NCBI GenBank assembly: GCA_947494695.1
Contig: CANLWB010000004.1
Coordinates: 372,001-436,000, forward strand
Reading direction: 5' to 3'
Source of the DNA: an uncultured Flavobacteriaceae bacterium
GTDB taxonomy: Bacteria > Bacteroidota > Bacteroidia > Flavobacteriales > Flavobacteriaceae
Length of the DNA stretch: 64,000 bases
The position numbers and the translations under genes are program-made. Under the pieces are notes generated by a model, which saw nothing but the letters and a program-made list of their open reading frames with translations, had not been told where the DNA came from and searched no databases. Positions 46,648 to 56,906 of the stretch are shown piece by piece; within the stretch, counting starts at the first letter, position 1; every line of letters starts with the position of its first letter.

Positions 46648-49600
46648 ATGCCATATAAATTAAGTTTAATTCGTGAGCAACAAATTAATAATCAAGGATG
46701 GAATTCTTACGATGGTAATCCATACAATGCCAATACCATAGGAGATATTACTGATAATATTGGCAAGATGGAAGTTCCTGTTACCTCTATTCCTTCTCCT
46801 TTTGCCCAAATGCACCTATTTGAAACATCTTTTGAGTTCATAAATAAGTCTTTTGAAGAGTCTAAGGGAGATAAGGCGATATTAGAAGGTAAAACAACTT
46901 ATCATAAAAACGTCTCTTACTGTCTCGATGTTTTTGAAATGCTATTTCGATTTGAAACACTCAAATTGAAAGATCGTATTTCGGTCAAAACATGGCATGT
47001 TGATGAGTTGAAAGAAATCGCTAAAGATTATAATTCAGGAATAAAAACTTTTGCAGAAACATTAGAGATTTTTATTGGCAATTATAATAATGATTCCCGT
47101 TTTAAAAATCAGGGGATATTAAATGCTTTTAATGACTTCACGCTAATTTATCTCGATAATGTCATTATTGCGGGGACCTCACCGTATACAGGCTTTTTTA
47201 CGGTAGGAGAAGATTTGCCACAAACAGTTGCCAATGAAGATAACAGAGCATTTTTTTCGAATTATTTACCGCTTTACTTAAGAAAAGGAGATTTTCAAAA
47301 ATATATGAATGTCCTTTTTTATAAAGAACCAAATTTAGTGGAGTCGTTCAAAGAAGTATACGCTTACATTCAGCATAATAATAAGGTTTCAGAACGTTCA
47401 GGTTTAAAAGACTTTACTAAAAAACTATCTACAATTGATGACAATGAACTTATGAAAGGATACACCATCCTGGAAGTTAGCAATAAAGAGGTAACCTTTT
47501 TAAACGGGAAAGTGCCTTATCTATGCGAAGCGTATAGTAAGGAAGACGATGAAGTGGTAGCAAAGAGTAGTGATTATGTTATTATTACTTCTAAACAATT
47601 GAAGCGCCCGCCTTTAGCATTATCATCAACGGGAGCAAAACCCAGATGGAATTATCTCGATGGGAATTCTTTTCCTCAAGAAGCGAAAACGACATCGTCC
47701 GTAGCTATTGGAAAGCGAAAGTTACCACAATCTGTTATTGAATATCCTTGGATACATAGAAATGACTTGTTGTCTAAACATTTAATTGAGCTCGAATATC
47801 AAGTAAATACATCCAAATTCTGGTTACCTACCGGAGAAGTTAAAAACATTGTACTACCCATAACATCAACTTATTTTGATTATTTCACCATAGAAGATTT
47901 GAAAAAGCAAATTACTGTTGAGAAGTTGAAATTGGGGGCTATAGTAGTGAAATTAGAAATACCAATTAAAGGTGATAACAAAAGGGCAACTATGAAGTTT
48001 GAACGTACCTACGATAAGGTAGTGCCAGAGACAATTGATAATGATGATATGGGAGCTATTGTTAAATCGACATTGGCATTTGGTTTATATCCGTTTTTCA
48101 AGGTGTCTGACCCCGTGTTTAATGATCGGTATAAAGCACTGTCATACCATATGAAAGGAGAAGAGGTAAACTATCAGTTTTTGAGAGAACTTTACACTGA
48201 ACCAGCGACGACAAAGCTTCAATCTTCAGAAATATCAAGGACGCGCAAAGATGAAAATTACCCAAGCGTTTCAAATTATATAGATGTTTCCTCAATTCAC
48301 TATAACGATACGGGAGAACTTGTCTATGATTTAGATAAAGATGTGTCTTTCGATATTGTGTCTCTAGCAGTTACTAATTTAGATAAAAATGTCTCTTTAC
48401 ATGGGACTTTGGTGCCATTGATGGGAGAGCCCATACCATTGTCTGACAAGTCATCTTCAATTGCTTTTGATATTGGAACGAGTAATAGTTTTGTAGCCTT
48501 TAAAACGGTTAATACGGTAGAAAACCTTTCAACTTATAAAGGAAAAGGAGGGACCATAAGTCCGAATTTTGTATTGCTAAACGAAGTTTCAGATAGTGGA
48601 GAACATTATAAGAAGTATGATTTAAATCAGATTAAACCCATTTATGGAGCTGTGCAAGATGCCGAGTTCTTGCCTAGTATAATAGGAGAAGAATCTCAGT
48701 TTAAGTTTCCAATTCGTTCAATAATAAATATAGATAATGATGCTAAACCAGAACAGCCGGGAAATATAAACATTCTTTCTAACGCTAATATTCCATTCGG
48801 ATTTGGGCATTCTGTTTTAAGATATGAGTATGACTTTGCGCATTCAAATATAAAGTGGGGAGTAACAGATAGTAATAATAATTCTGCTCAAAACAAACTA
48901 AGAGCGTTTATAGAGCAATTGGCTTGGATGGGAAGAAACAAGTTATTAAGCGAAGGGTATTCACCCAAATCGGCTAATGTTATATGGTTTAAGCCATTAA
49001 GTATGAGTACAAGTCAAATGACCGTGTTTAATCATATTTGGCAGGATATTTACGCCACATATTACCGTAAATCTGAGCATTACAAAAACTTAATATCTGT
49101 TACAGAGTCCTGGGCACCTTATTACAGTTATCCTAACGACTTTGGATCGGGAAAAGTGTTTATGAACCTAGATATTGGAGGGGGAACAACAGATCTGATT
49201 GTTTTTGAAAATGAAAGACCAATACTTACAACATCTTTCCGCTTTGCAGGTAATAGTTTATTCGAATCCAGAAATAGTAATAAACCATTCGACAATGGTT
49301 TTGTAACACGATATGAATCTGCAATGCTTAAATATTTTGGAGACGATCTAAAACAACAACAAACTATCAAATATATCAAAGATTCCAGTGGATTACAGTC
49401 TACAGATCTTTTAAGTTATTTTTTTAACTACAAAGAGTTTGGCAAAAAGTTAGCTATGGACGGCGAATTTAAGCTACTCTTTCTAATTCATAATGCTGCA
49501 ATATTCTATCACTCCTTCCAAATGCTTAAAATGATGGCATGCGAAGACTTACCAACATATGTGGGGCTAAGTGGTAACGGAGCAAAACTGATGGAGGTTA

Positions 49601-50211
49601 CTAATAGCGGTATGTCTGATTTAAATAGAACAAATGGTGTTTCCAAACTGGTAAGTTTAATTTTAAAGGAAATTTTTAATCTTGAAGAATTGCATGCGGT
49701 AGAGGTTAAAATTCTTAAAAACCCAAAAGAGTCCACTGCGATTGGAGGAATAGATGGTTTAAAAAATATTAAAGATAACCGGGAAGCCGATATAGAGAAT
49801 TACTACACATCTGTTGGTACCAAAACCGATTTAATTAAGAACAGTAATGCCAAAGAAAAGCAGAGTTTTAAATATGTGGATTTTCTAAAAGAAGAAGATA
49901 AAACCATTAATGACATAACAGATAATGTTGTTGGCTTTTTTGATTATTTCTTCGAAAAGCTATGGTTTGAAGCAGATTTTGTCCAGAATTTCGGAGTCGA
50001 TAAAGCTTATAATACTGGTGTATTGAAAGCCTTTTTTACCGATCGCACAAAGATTAGTAATACAATACGTCAAACAGTACATCACAAAGTGAATATTGAA
50101 AAGGAGACCCCCCTTAACGATACATTGTTTTTCGAAGCCGTTAAAGCTTACCTCTATGCGTTTTCAAAATATATCGTTACCGATAAAATTAATCAATTTA
50201 AGGGGGCATGA
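46648..50211 (+). CDS. Actin/Hsp70-fold ATPase with large N-terminal extension
   Basis: 1187 residues. The C-terminal part (about 600-1187) has the three ASKHA motifs: phosphate-1 IAFDIGTSNSFVAFKT (D608), phosphate-2 MNLDIGGGTTDLIVFEN (D842-D849) and adenosine motif YVGLSGNGAKL (about 971-981). Residues 1-590 match nothing I know; they are soluble and beta-rich toward the end. A DnaK would carry the ATPase at the N terminus and a substrate domain after it, so the order is reversed here. It starts 33 bp after the tubulin-like gene, and its stop overlaps the next start (ATGA). Confidence 0.8.
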   Translation: MPYKLSLIREQQINNQGWNSYDGNPYNANTIGDITDNIGKMEVPVTSIPSPFAQMHLFETSFEFINKSFEESKGDKAILEGKTTYHKNVSYCLDVFEMLFRFETLKLKDRISVKTWHVDELKEIAKDYNSGIKTFAETLEIFIGNYNNDSRFKNQGILNAFNDFTLIYLDNVIIAGTSPYTGFFTVGEDLPQTVANEDNRAFFSNYLPLYLRKGDFQKYMNVLFYKEPNLVESFKEVYAYIQHNNKVSERSGLKDFTKKLSTIDDNELMKGYTILEVSNKEVTFLNGKVPYLCEAYSKEDDEVVAKSSDYVIITSKQLKRPPLALSSTGAKPRWNYLDGNSFPQEAKTTSSVAIGKRKLPQSVIEYPWIHRNDLLSKHLIELEYQVNTSKFWLPTGEVKNIVLPITSTYFDYFTIEDLKKQITVEKLKLGAIVVKLEIPIKGDNKRATMKFERTYDKVVPETIDNDDMGAIVKSTLAFGLYPFFKVSDPVFNDRYKALSYHMKGEEVNYQFLRELYTEPATTKLQSSEISRTRKDENYPSVSNYIDVSSIHYNDTGELVYDLDKDVSFDIVSLAVTNLDKNVSLHGTLVPLMGEPIPLSDKSSSIAFDIGTSNSFVAFKTVNTVENLSTYKGKGGTISPNFVLLNEVSDSGEHYKKYDLNQIKPIYGAVQDAEFLPSIIGEESQFKFPIRSIINIDNDAKPEQPGNINILSNANIPFGFGHSVLRYEYDFAHSNIKWGVTDSNNNSAQNKLRAFIEQLAWMGRNKLLSEGYSPKSANVIWFKPLSMSTSQMTVFNHIWQDIYATYYRKSEHYKNLISVTESWAPYYSYPNDFGSGKVFMNLDIGGGTTDLIVFENERPILTTSFRFAGNSLFESRNSNKPFDNGFVTRYESAMLKYFGDDLKQQQTIKYIKDSSGLQSTDLLSYFFNYKEFGKKLAMDGEFKLLFLIHNAAIFYHSFQMLKMMACEDLPTYVGLSGNGAKLMEVTNSGMSDLNRTNGVSKLVSLILKEIFNLEELHAVEVKILKNPKESTAIGGIDGLKNIKDNREADIENYYTSVGTKTDLIKNSNAKEKQSFKYVDFLKEEDKTINDITDNVVGFFDYFFEKLWFEADFVQNFGVDKAYNTGVLKAFFTDRTKISNTIRQTVHHKVNIEKETPLNDTLFFEAVKAYLYAFSKYIVTDKINQFKGA

Positions 50212-51857
50212 AAAAGCTTGTAAGTAATATAAAATACGAATTTTTTCCTTCGGTAATAATGATGTTGCTAGCGTTCAATTGTGGTGATACAGATGCAAAT
50301 TTGGATAATTCCACTAAAGTTACTTCTAGAAAAACGATTAATGATAGTTCAATAAAAGTAGCCACAGAAGAGAAACTTGTACTGGTTGAAAACCTTTTTG
50401 ATAGCATAGCCTTTACTACGATCGACTGGATTTTAACAGATAGAGTCAAATATGAAACACCTAATGTGAAACCTAATTTAAAAGAGCTAAGGCTAGGTAG
50501 CTATAAAGACGTTATAAATAACTCTAAGGTTATAATGTTTATAGATAGTATGATAGCACATCGAGACCGTACGATATTAGAAGCTGAAAAAACAGAAATT
50601 AAACTTAAACCAGCAGTTAATGAGTTTTTGAAAAGTGATTTGTATAAGAAGAAGATTTTAAAGACCAACTCCGATTCGTTAAAACTTAATGATATATCTG
50701 AAGAAGTCTATTTAAAAAATCTTAAGAAGGTAGATACTAAGGTCAATAAATTAATAGAGAAGGTTATTATTGAATTTGATAAAAAAGAAAAATCGATCGC
50801 TAAGCTTAAAAAAAAGAAGGAGGACCTTAAGGATGAACATGGTGGAATTATGGCATTTTTTAAAGACAAGGTTTGGTGGCTCTTAGGAGTGCTGATAATA
50901 AGTATACTACTCAATATTTATCAGTACATAACTGGCAGAAAGAAAAGCAAAACTAAAGAAAACAGCATTTCAAATAAGCAGGCCGAACCCGAGAGGGAGA
51001 ACAATTACTTAAAAGCAAGTGCTGTAATCACACCACCTTCAAAACTAAGACCCTCTAAAGTTGAAGACATAATAACTGCAGAATACGATAATTTGATGCA
51101 ACTGTTTCAACGCAATTATCATAGAGATTGTACCGATTCGATATCAGGGAAAATGAATTCATTAAAGGAGGATGTACTTGAAGTGGCAAACTCAAAATCA
51201 TTTAATGCTAAAGAAGACGTCTTAGAGTTTATAGAGCCTAAAAGAAAAACACATCATGCGACCTTGATAGATGAATTAAAGAATTGTATTGCTAAGGATA
51301 ATTTACAACCACATTTAATGAATGTAATTGGAGTTCAGGATTTTATTCGAAAAGTTAATACTGAGATAATTTCAGAAGATGAAATTCAAACAAAAATCAA
51401 ACAACATGTAGAGACATTTATTTCAGAGTTTAATAGGACCACTATTGGTAAAACTCAATTGGATGCAGAAATAGTAAAATTAAAAGAGGATATATGGGGG
51501 ACATTACAGAAAATGGTTCAAGACGGTCTTATTTATTATTTTCCATTTGCAGATACCGATGGTATTCTTAAAGATGATAAAAAGACAAAAGAGATTGGTC
51601 GGGATAGTGCTATTCACTTGGTTATTAACCCCGATGACTTGTCGACAGCCACATTTACATTGTTATATGAACAAAATGAGATGATGCGAGCTGGCATTAT
51701 GAGTTATGATTCTTTTTTAATTCCTATTTGTGAATTAAAAGGTGAAGACTTTAATAGCGTAGGAACCAAAATAGAACAGATTGGTCCCGATGGGACTATG
51801 GAATTGGAAGATGGCCACTGGAAAGTGAAAAATAAATTGCCAATAAAAGTTGTTTAG
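50208..51857 (+). CDS. Membrane protein with coiled coil, unknown function
   Basis: 549 residues. An N-terminal hydrophobic stretch (FFPSVIMMLLAFNC) may be a signal or lipoprotein signal, but AFNC is a poor lipobox. A Lys/Glu-rich coiled coil (about 180-215) leads into a clear membrane helix (about 223-245, VWWLLGVLIISILLNIYQYI). The following soluble domain (about 290-549) is mixed alpha/beta and unrecognised. The start overlaps the ATPase stop by 4 bp, so translation is coupled. A role as membrane tether for the two cytoskeleton-like proteins is a plausible inference. Confidence 0.7.
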   Translation: MKKLVSNIKYEFFPSVIMMLLAFNCGDTDANLDNSTKVTSRKTINDSSIKVATEEKLVLVENLFDSIAFTTIDWILTDRVKYETPNVKPNLKELRLGSYKDVINNSKVIMFIDSMIAHRDRTILEAEKTEIKLKPAVNEFLKSDLYKKKILKTNSDSLKLNDISEEVYLKNLKKVDTKVNKLIEKVIIEFDKKEKSIAKLKKKKEDLKDEHGGIMAFFKDKVWWLLGVLIISILLNIYQYITGRKKSKTKENSISNKQAEPERENNYLKASAVITPPSKLRPSKVEDIITAEYDNLMQLFQRNYHRDCTDSISGKMNSLKEDVLEVANSKSFNAKEDVLEFIEPKRKTHHATLIDELKNCIAKDNLQPHLMNVIGVQDFIRKVNTEIISEDEIQTKIKQHVETFISEFNRTTIGKTQLDAEIVKLKEDIWGTLQKMVQDGLIYYFPFADTDGILKDDKKTKEIGRDSAIHLVINPDDLSTATFTLLYEQNEMMRAGIMSYDSFLIPICELKGEDFNSVGTKIEQIGPDGTMELEDGHWKVKNKLPIKVV

Positions 51858-51860
51858 ATT

Positions 51861-52706
51861 ATGGATTACCTTATCATTCCCTTGCTTATTTCTCATGTCA
51901 TAGTTCTTATTTATATCAATAAATATATAAAGTCTTACCAGCTTAATAATCATAATTATATAGATGGCGAACTAAAAAAAATAAGTAAGCTTTTTTTTGA
52001 AAACTCAGAAGTAATAAACAATAATTTGAAAAAATTTGCCAAAAAATCGGCAACATCCTTAGAAAATCTTAGTGATAAAAATGAAAAGTTCATAGAAAAG
52101 CAAAAAGCCGATTTTAAAGACATAACTGCCTTTATAAAAAGTGATTATAAATCTTTAACCAATATGTTAGAGCATAATAATGACCTGTTAAAAATATTGC
52201 TTGAAAAAACAGATGAAAATATTACAAAAAACAAGGAGTTAAAACCTTTATTAGTAAATAGCAATGAGGAATTGGAGAAGGTGTATGGGAAAATTAAAAT
52301 GCTAATTACGAATTACGAAAAAAGTTTAAGCGATATTAAGGGAGAAATGGAGCAGTCGCTTTACAGCGTTGAAGCTATAATAGAGAGTAAAATAAAGCAA
52401 CTGGCTGCCAATGGAGAAAAGACAATATTAGATTCAATAGAGCATAGTAAAACCACTATTACAAAAGTAACCGACGAAACGAATAACGGTCTTAAAAAAG
52501 TTTTGCATGATAACCAGATTAAAATCCTTACAGAAAGAGTTGAAGTACTTGATGACGGGTTTAAAAAAGGGCTTGCTGAAATGCTAGAAAATATTTCTCA
52601 ATTGGATGATATTTTCGCTAATAAATTCAAGGAGGTCTTAGGTTCAAGTAAAAAAGATAAAGGCAAAACCGCTTTTAATGATCTAAAAAAGTGGTTAAAT
52701 AGTTAA
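51861..52706 (+). CDS. Membrane-anchored coiled-coil protein
   Basis: 281 residues. One N-terminal membrane helix (YLIIPLLISHVIVLIYI), then almost entirely helical with long coiled-coil stretches (residues 40-260), somewhat like RmuC or chemoreceptor-type rods in character but with no matching motif. Starts 3 bp after the previous stop. Probably a structural rod on the cytoplasmic side of the membrane. Confidence 0.72.
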   Translation: MDYLIIPLLISHVIVLIYINKYIKSYQLNNHNYIDGELKKISKLFFENSEVINNNLKKFAKKSATSLENLSDKNEKFIEKQKADFKDITAFIKSDYKSLTNMLEHNNDLLKILLEKTDENITKNKELKPLLVNSNEELEKVYGKIKMLITNYEKSLSDIKGEMEQSLYSVEAIIESKIKQLAANGEKTILDSIEHSKTTITKVTDETNNGLKKVLHDNQIKILTERVEVLDDGFKKGLAEMLENISQLDDIFANKFKEVLGSSKKDKGKTAFNDLKKWLNS

Positions 52707-52719
52707 ATCATCAGAGCTA

Positions 52720-54594
52720 ATGGGGATATTTTTTCTAGTTTTATTAATTCTTTTCTTATTTGTTTTTGGTCTTAAGCCAGTACCTATATTAAATGCGATA
52801 GATGGCGTATTACCAAGATTACTATCCAAAATACTGGTACTATCGTTTGCTGTTATCACTTTTATTTTTGGAATTCATTCTGAGGTTTTTTCTAGTTATG
52901 ATAAATACATTGTTAATCTGGAAAGTCAATATAACTGGTTATCTCCCATTGATATTATAAACTTTCCGTTTCACCAATACATTATAAATACTAAAGGGGA
53001 ATATCCAGAAAATATTATTGACTTTTCGGAAGGATTGAAAGAAAACTATCCAAAGAGAAAGATGGTTATTCTATTGGATAAAACAGGTTCTATTACCAAT
53101 AATGAAAATGAAAAAGGAAAAAAAGAAATTAAAGAAGAGTTATTAGAATATTTAAAGGGAACAATAAATGGTTTTGCAGAAAAACTAGACAATAAAAAAA
53201 TTGAAATTCAAGACTTATACCTTCTCACCGCATTAGAAAAACTAACGAAGGAGGATGAAAAAGAAAAGACACATATAGAGGTCCTTATTTATGCTGGAAC
53301 TGAAGGAAAAAGGCATTGTATCGAGAAGAAAGTTGATGAAATTTTTAACGGTGATATCGATGAGGATCGGAAAAAAAGAGACAGTGTTATTCTCAAATGT
53401 TTAACCGCCTTGACTACTTTGAATTCAGAGCAAAATCAACAGGAAATTAATAAAAGATATACGGATTTTCATGGGCTAGCCAATGCACTTAAACAACCAA
53501 GATTCCTTGGAGATGGTATGAAAAATTATGATCATTTGAGCTTCTTCATTTTAAGCGATTTTATACATGAGGAATCAGCTTCTCGTAAGAGTATTAAAGA
53601 TGTCGAAAAAGCCTGGTCGGGAATGGGAAATTTAATATCTCAATTAAACTTAATTTTATTTGATAATTCTAAAAAAGAGGAAACTTTTAAGTACGTCTCA
53701 ACTGAGGTAAAAGAAATATTTAAAAAGAATTTTAATCATTTATATTTTTTTGAGTTTGACGAATATTTGAGTAATAAATTGAGTACAACAGAGAAAATAA
53801 ACGTTATGTTTTCTAGCGTACATGATTCAAAAACTCCAAAACCGTTACTTGTTTATCATTCATGGAATAAACAAGAATATAAGTTTGATTATAAAGGGCT
53901 GGTAAAAATAATTAAAGAAAGAAGAACTCCCGAACTAATCTTTGGTTTTGCAAATAGAATAAGACCAGGAAATTATGTAAATCCATATAACTATTTAACC
54001 ATTAAAGAAAAAGGTGATGATAAAAATCTAGATAGAATTAAACTTTATAAGTATCAAAAAAGTAAACTGCCAGGAGGTGATGAAGAAAATTATGAGGTTA
54101 CTTTTTTGGTAGATGAGGTTGAAAGTAAGAATTTTTTCTTAGAATTTACATATCCCAATATAGGTTATACGATGAGACATCCTATAATTTTCAAGCCGGT
54201 ACTCTCAAAAACCGCATGTGTTTACTTAATTATTATGTATTCTTTATTTATAATTACTTTTTTCCATATTAATTATTTCCATTTTCGCGCAATTGCTAGG
54301 CAGGATAAGGCAGTAATAACGAATATGTATAAGGTTCCATATCAAATTATATTTTTTTGTTTCCTAGGCATGGCTGCTTATTTAACTTTAAATTTGATCT
54401 CTAATCTTTTTATATTAGGAGATAACATTCATTATGTATTAATAGTTCTAATAATATTATTTGTTGTATCTGGTATTATATTGATAAATAAGCTTCAAAA
54501 GGAGGAAAAGGAAGAGAACGAAGGTGAGGATACATCAAAAACATCAAAACTGGTTAACGAAAAAATTAAGCCAGACTTACAAAATGTCTATTAA
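52720..54594 (+). CDS. Membrane-bound vWA-domain protein
   Basis: 624 residues. Two N-terminal helices (1-18 and about 37-52), a vWA domain from about 112 with an intact D120-K-T122-G-S124 MIDAS (MVILLDKTGSI), and three C-terminal helices (about 495-600). The layout resembles BatA-like vWA proteins, but the insert of about 300 residues between MIDAS and the C-terminal helices is unlike BatA. A serine tract HLSFFILSDFIHEE fits the later vWA strand. Last gene of the operon, 13 bp after the coiled-coil gene. Confidence 0.75.
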   Translation: MGIFFLVLLILFLFVFGLKPVPILNAIDGVLPRLLSKILVLSFAVITFIFGIHSEVFSSYDKYIVNLESQYNWLSPIDIINFPFHQYIINTKGEYPENIIDFSEGLKENYPKRKMVILLDKTGSITNNENEKGKKEIKEELLEYLKGTINGFAEKLDNKKIEIQDLYLLTALEKLTKEDEKEKTHIEVLIYAGTEGKRHCIEKKVDEIFNGDIDEDRKKRDSVILKCLTALTTLNSEQNQQEINKRYTDFHGLANALKQPRFLGDGMKNYDHLSFFILSDFIHEESASRKSIKDVEKAWSGMGNLISQLNLILFDNSKKEETFKYVSTEVKEIFKKNFNHLYFFEFDEYLSNKLSTTEKINVMFSSVHDSKTPKPLLVYHSWNKQEYKFDYKGLVKIIKERRTPELIFGFANRIRPGNYVNPYNYLTIKEKGDDKNLDRIKLYKYQKSKLPGGDEENYEVTFLVDEVESKNFFLEFTYPNIGYTMRHPIIFKPVLSKTACVYLIIMYSLFIITFFHINYFHFRAIARQDKAVITNMYKVPYQIIFFCFLGMAAYLTLNLISNLFILGDNIHYVLIVLIILFVVSGIILINKLQKEEKEENEGEDTSKTSKLVNEKIKPDLQNVY

Positions 54595-55252
54595 TTATAT
54601 TACTGTTTTGTTAAGTGCTTTAAAATATTAATAATCTATAGTAATTAAATATTCTAATCCGACAATAAGCTAACGCAATCTTAAGGAATAATATATGAGA
54701 TGGTATGCTCAAAATGTAATGGAATCAAATATTTAGAAGTCGTTCAGGGCGTCTGCGTCTCTTTAGCGGTGATGTTAGAATGTCACATAGGTGCTAAAAT
54801 AAAGTTAGGGAGTAGCTATTGTTTTAAAACTGGTCAGTCATTAAGCATGTTGTAAAACGAAATACCTTAGATAGGGCGTCTTTTCGTTTATTCCTTCTCT
54901 GAATGCGTAAGAAAATTAAATACGATATTTAAAAATCCATTTTGAGATGTCTAATACAACTTTTAGAAGAAGTGATTATAATATAAGCATGTTTGTATGA
55001 CAAATGTTGCTTGTTAATACTATAAAACTTAATTATTACTTGAAATTTACACCAGTTAACCTGTAAACGAAAACATAGAATTCTCGAAAACTAATACCCC
55101 TATTTACATTATTCATACCCCAAAAGAGAATTATTAGAAGCCTCTTCTTTTCTTTTTTTAGTTATATTTTAGCCTATATTTAACCTGATGTGTATTTTTA
55201 TTTCTAAGAAAAGATAATAAGCACCCAAAATAAAAAACCAATTCGTTCAAAA
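54595..55252. other. Intergenic, nothing clear
   Basis: 658 bp after the vWA operon. There is no supported reading frame, no strong hairpin that would end the operon, and no copy of the agar operator before the sulfatase gene. Confidence 0.4.
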
Positions 55253-56818
55253 ATGAAGAAATTAATATTATTTTTTTTAAGCGCACTTTTCCTTGTGAGT
55301 TGTGCAAAAACAAAAAAACAAGAAGCGATAAAAGGAGAACCGGTAAAAGAAAACATCTCGAAAAAGCCAAACATTATAGTTATTTATTTAGATGATTTAG
55401 GTTATGGTGATTTAAGTGCTTATGGCGCAACAGAAATAAAAACGCCTCATATAGATGCTTTAGCAGATGGTGGATTGAGATTTACTAACGGTTATGCCTC
55501 TTCGGCTACCTGTACACCAAGTAGATACGCCTTACTCACTGGCGTGTATCCCTGGAAGAATAAAAATGCTAAGATTTTACCTGGAACAGCACCTCTAATT
55601 ATAAGTACGGAACAACAAACGTTACCTAAAATGCTTAAAGCGGAAGGGTACGATACGGCTATTGTTGGTAAATGGCATTTAGGTTTAGGATCTGGTGCGG
55701 TTAATTGGAATGAAAAAGTAACTCCGGGACCAAATGAAGTTGGGTTTGATGAATCCTATATTTTGGCCGCCACTCAGGACCGAGTGCCAACAGTGTACAT
55801 TAAAAATGGACATGTTGTAAATTTAGATCCCAATGACCCCATTGAAATTGACTATAAAAATAATTTTGAAGGCGAACCAACGGGAAAAGATAATCCTGAG
55901 TTGTTAACTATGAAATGGCATCATGGACATAACAGTAGTATTGTTAATGGCATTCCAAGAATAGGGTATATGAAAGGTGGAGAAGCTGCAAAATGGAGTG
56001 ATATAGATATGGCCGATCATTTTTTAGAAAAGGCACAGGCCTATGTTAAAAGTCACAAAGAAAAACCATTTTTCTTGTATTACGCTATGCAGCAACCACA
56101 TGTGCCACGCACACCACATCCAAGGTTTGCTGGTAAATCTGGGATGGGGCCAAGAGGAGATGTCATTTTAGAAGCAGATTGGTGTATAGGAGAGTTTATT
56201 AAAACCTTAGAAGCTGAGGGAATTTTAGATGATACATTAATTGTTTTTTCAAGCGATAATGGGCCCGTTTTAAATGATGGATATTATGATGACTCCGATA
56301 CTAAAATTGGTAAGCACACACCGGCAGGCGTATTAAAAGGCGGAAAATACAGTTTGTTTGAAGCAGGAACGAGAGTCCCTTTTATTACATATTGGAAAGG
56401 ACACATACAACCAGGTGTTTCTAACGCTTTAGTATGTCAAATGGACGTATTAGCGTCGCTTGCTAAATTAATTGGTGTAGAAGAGAAGACCACGGACAGT
56501 AAGGAATTACTAGATGTTCTCTTGGGTAAAAGTGATAACGGGCGTGAAGATTTAATTATAGAAGCTACTTCCCGAACCGCTTTACGAAGTGGAGATTGGC
56601 TATACATTCCGGCATATAAGGGGCCAGCAGTAAATACTCAGGTTAATATTGAGTTAGGTAACAGTGATGTGGCATTGCTGTATAATTTAAAAGATGATTT
56701 GAGCCAAACAACAAACCTGTATGCGTCCAATCCTGAGAAAGCCAAAGAAATGCACGAGAAGTTTGTTAAACTTAGAGGAGATAACTTTTCTAAAACTCAG
56801 CAATTGGAATTAAAATAA
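55253..56818 (+). CDS. S1-family sulfatase, lipoprotein
   Basis: 521 residues. Lipobox C17 (FLVSC). The sulfatase signature has C87-T-P-S-R, the site converted to formylglycine, in SATCTPSRYALLTG. Metal-site DDLGYGDLSAYG near 47-58 and VGKWHLG, HDxx-type FSSDNGP follow. It would remove sulfate esters from an algal polysaccharide; given the agar genes nearby, sulfated agar or porphyran is the likely substrate, but subfamily cannot be decided by eye. It lacks the shared operator and is far from the agar unit. Confidence 0.88.
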   Translation: MKKLILFFLSALFLVSCAKTKKQEAIKGEPVKENISKKPNIIVIYLDDLGYGDLSAYGATEIKTPHIDALADGGLRFTNGYASSATCTPSRYALLTGVYPWKNKNAKILPGTAPLIISTEQQTLPKMLKAEGYDTAIVGKWHLGLGSGAVNWNEKVTPGPNEVGFDESYILAATQDRVPTVYIKNGHVVNLDPNDPIEIDYKNNFEGEPTGKDNPELLTMKWHHGHNSSIVNGIPRIGYMKGGEAAKWSDIDMADHFLEKAQAYVKSHKEKPFFLYYAMQQPHVPRTPHPRFAGKSGMGPRGDVILEADWCIGEFIKTLEAEGILDDTLIVFSSDNGPVLNDGYYDDSDTKIGKHTPAGVLKGGKYSLFEAGTRVPFITYWKGHIQPGVSNALVCQMDVLASLAKLIGVEEKTTDSKELLDVLLGKSDNGREDLIIEATSRTALRSGDWLYIPAYKGPAVNTQVNIELGNSDVALLYNLKDDLSQTTNLYASNPEKAKEMHEKFVKLRGDNFSKTQQLELK

Positions 56819-56853
56819 TTCAAAACCCAATAAATGGTTTGGTAAGTTTTAAG

Positions 56854-56887
56854 AATAACGGTTTAGGAATGCCCCTAAACCGTTATT
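56854..56887. terminator. Hairpin between convergent genes
   Basis: AATAACGGTTTAGG and CCTAAACCGTTATT form a perfect 14-bp stem around AATGCC, between the sulfatase and the minus-strand membrane protein. T-runs are weak on both sides, but position and symmetry suit a two-way terminator. Confidence 0.7.
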
Positions 56888-56906
56888 AGTTCAAGCATTA
56901 CTGTAC

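Noticed and set aside
55253-56818. Sulfatase as a member of the direct-repeat regulon
   Set aside because: No TGTnCAGTTT pair or matching -7 spacing in the 658 bp upstream.
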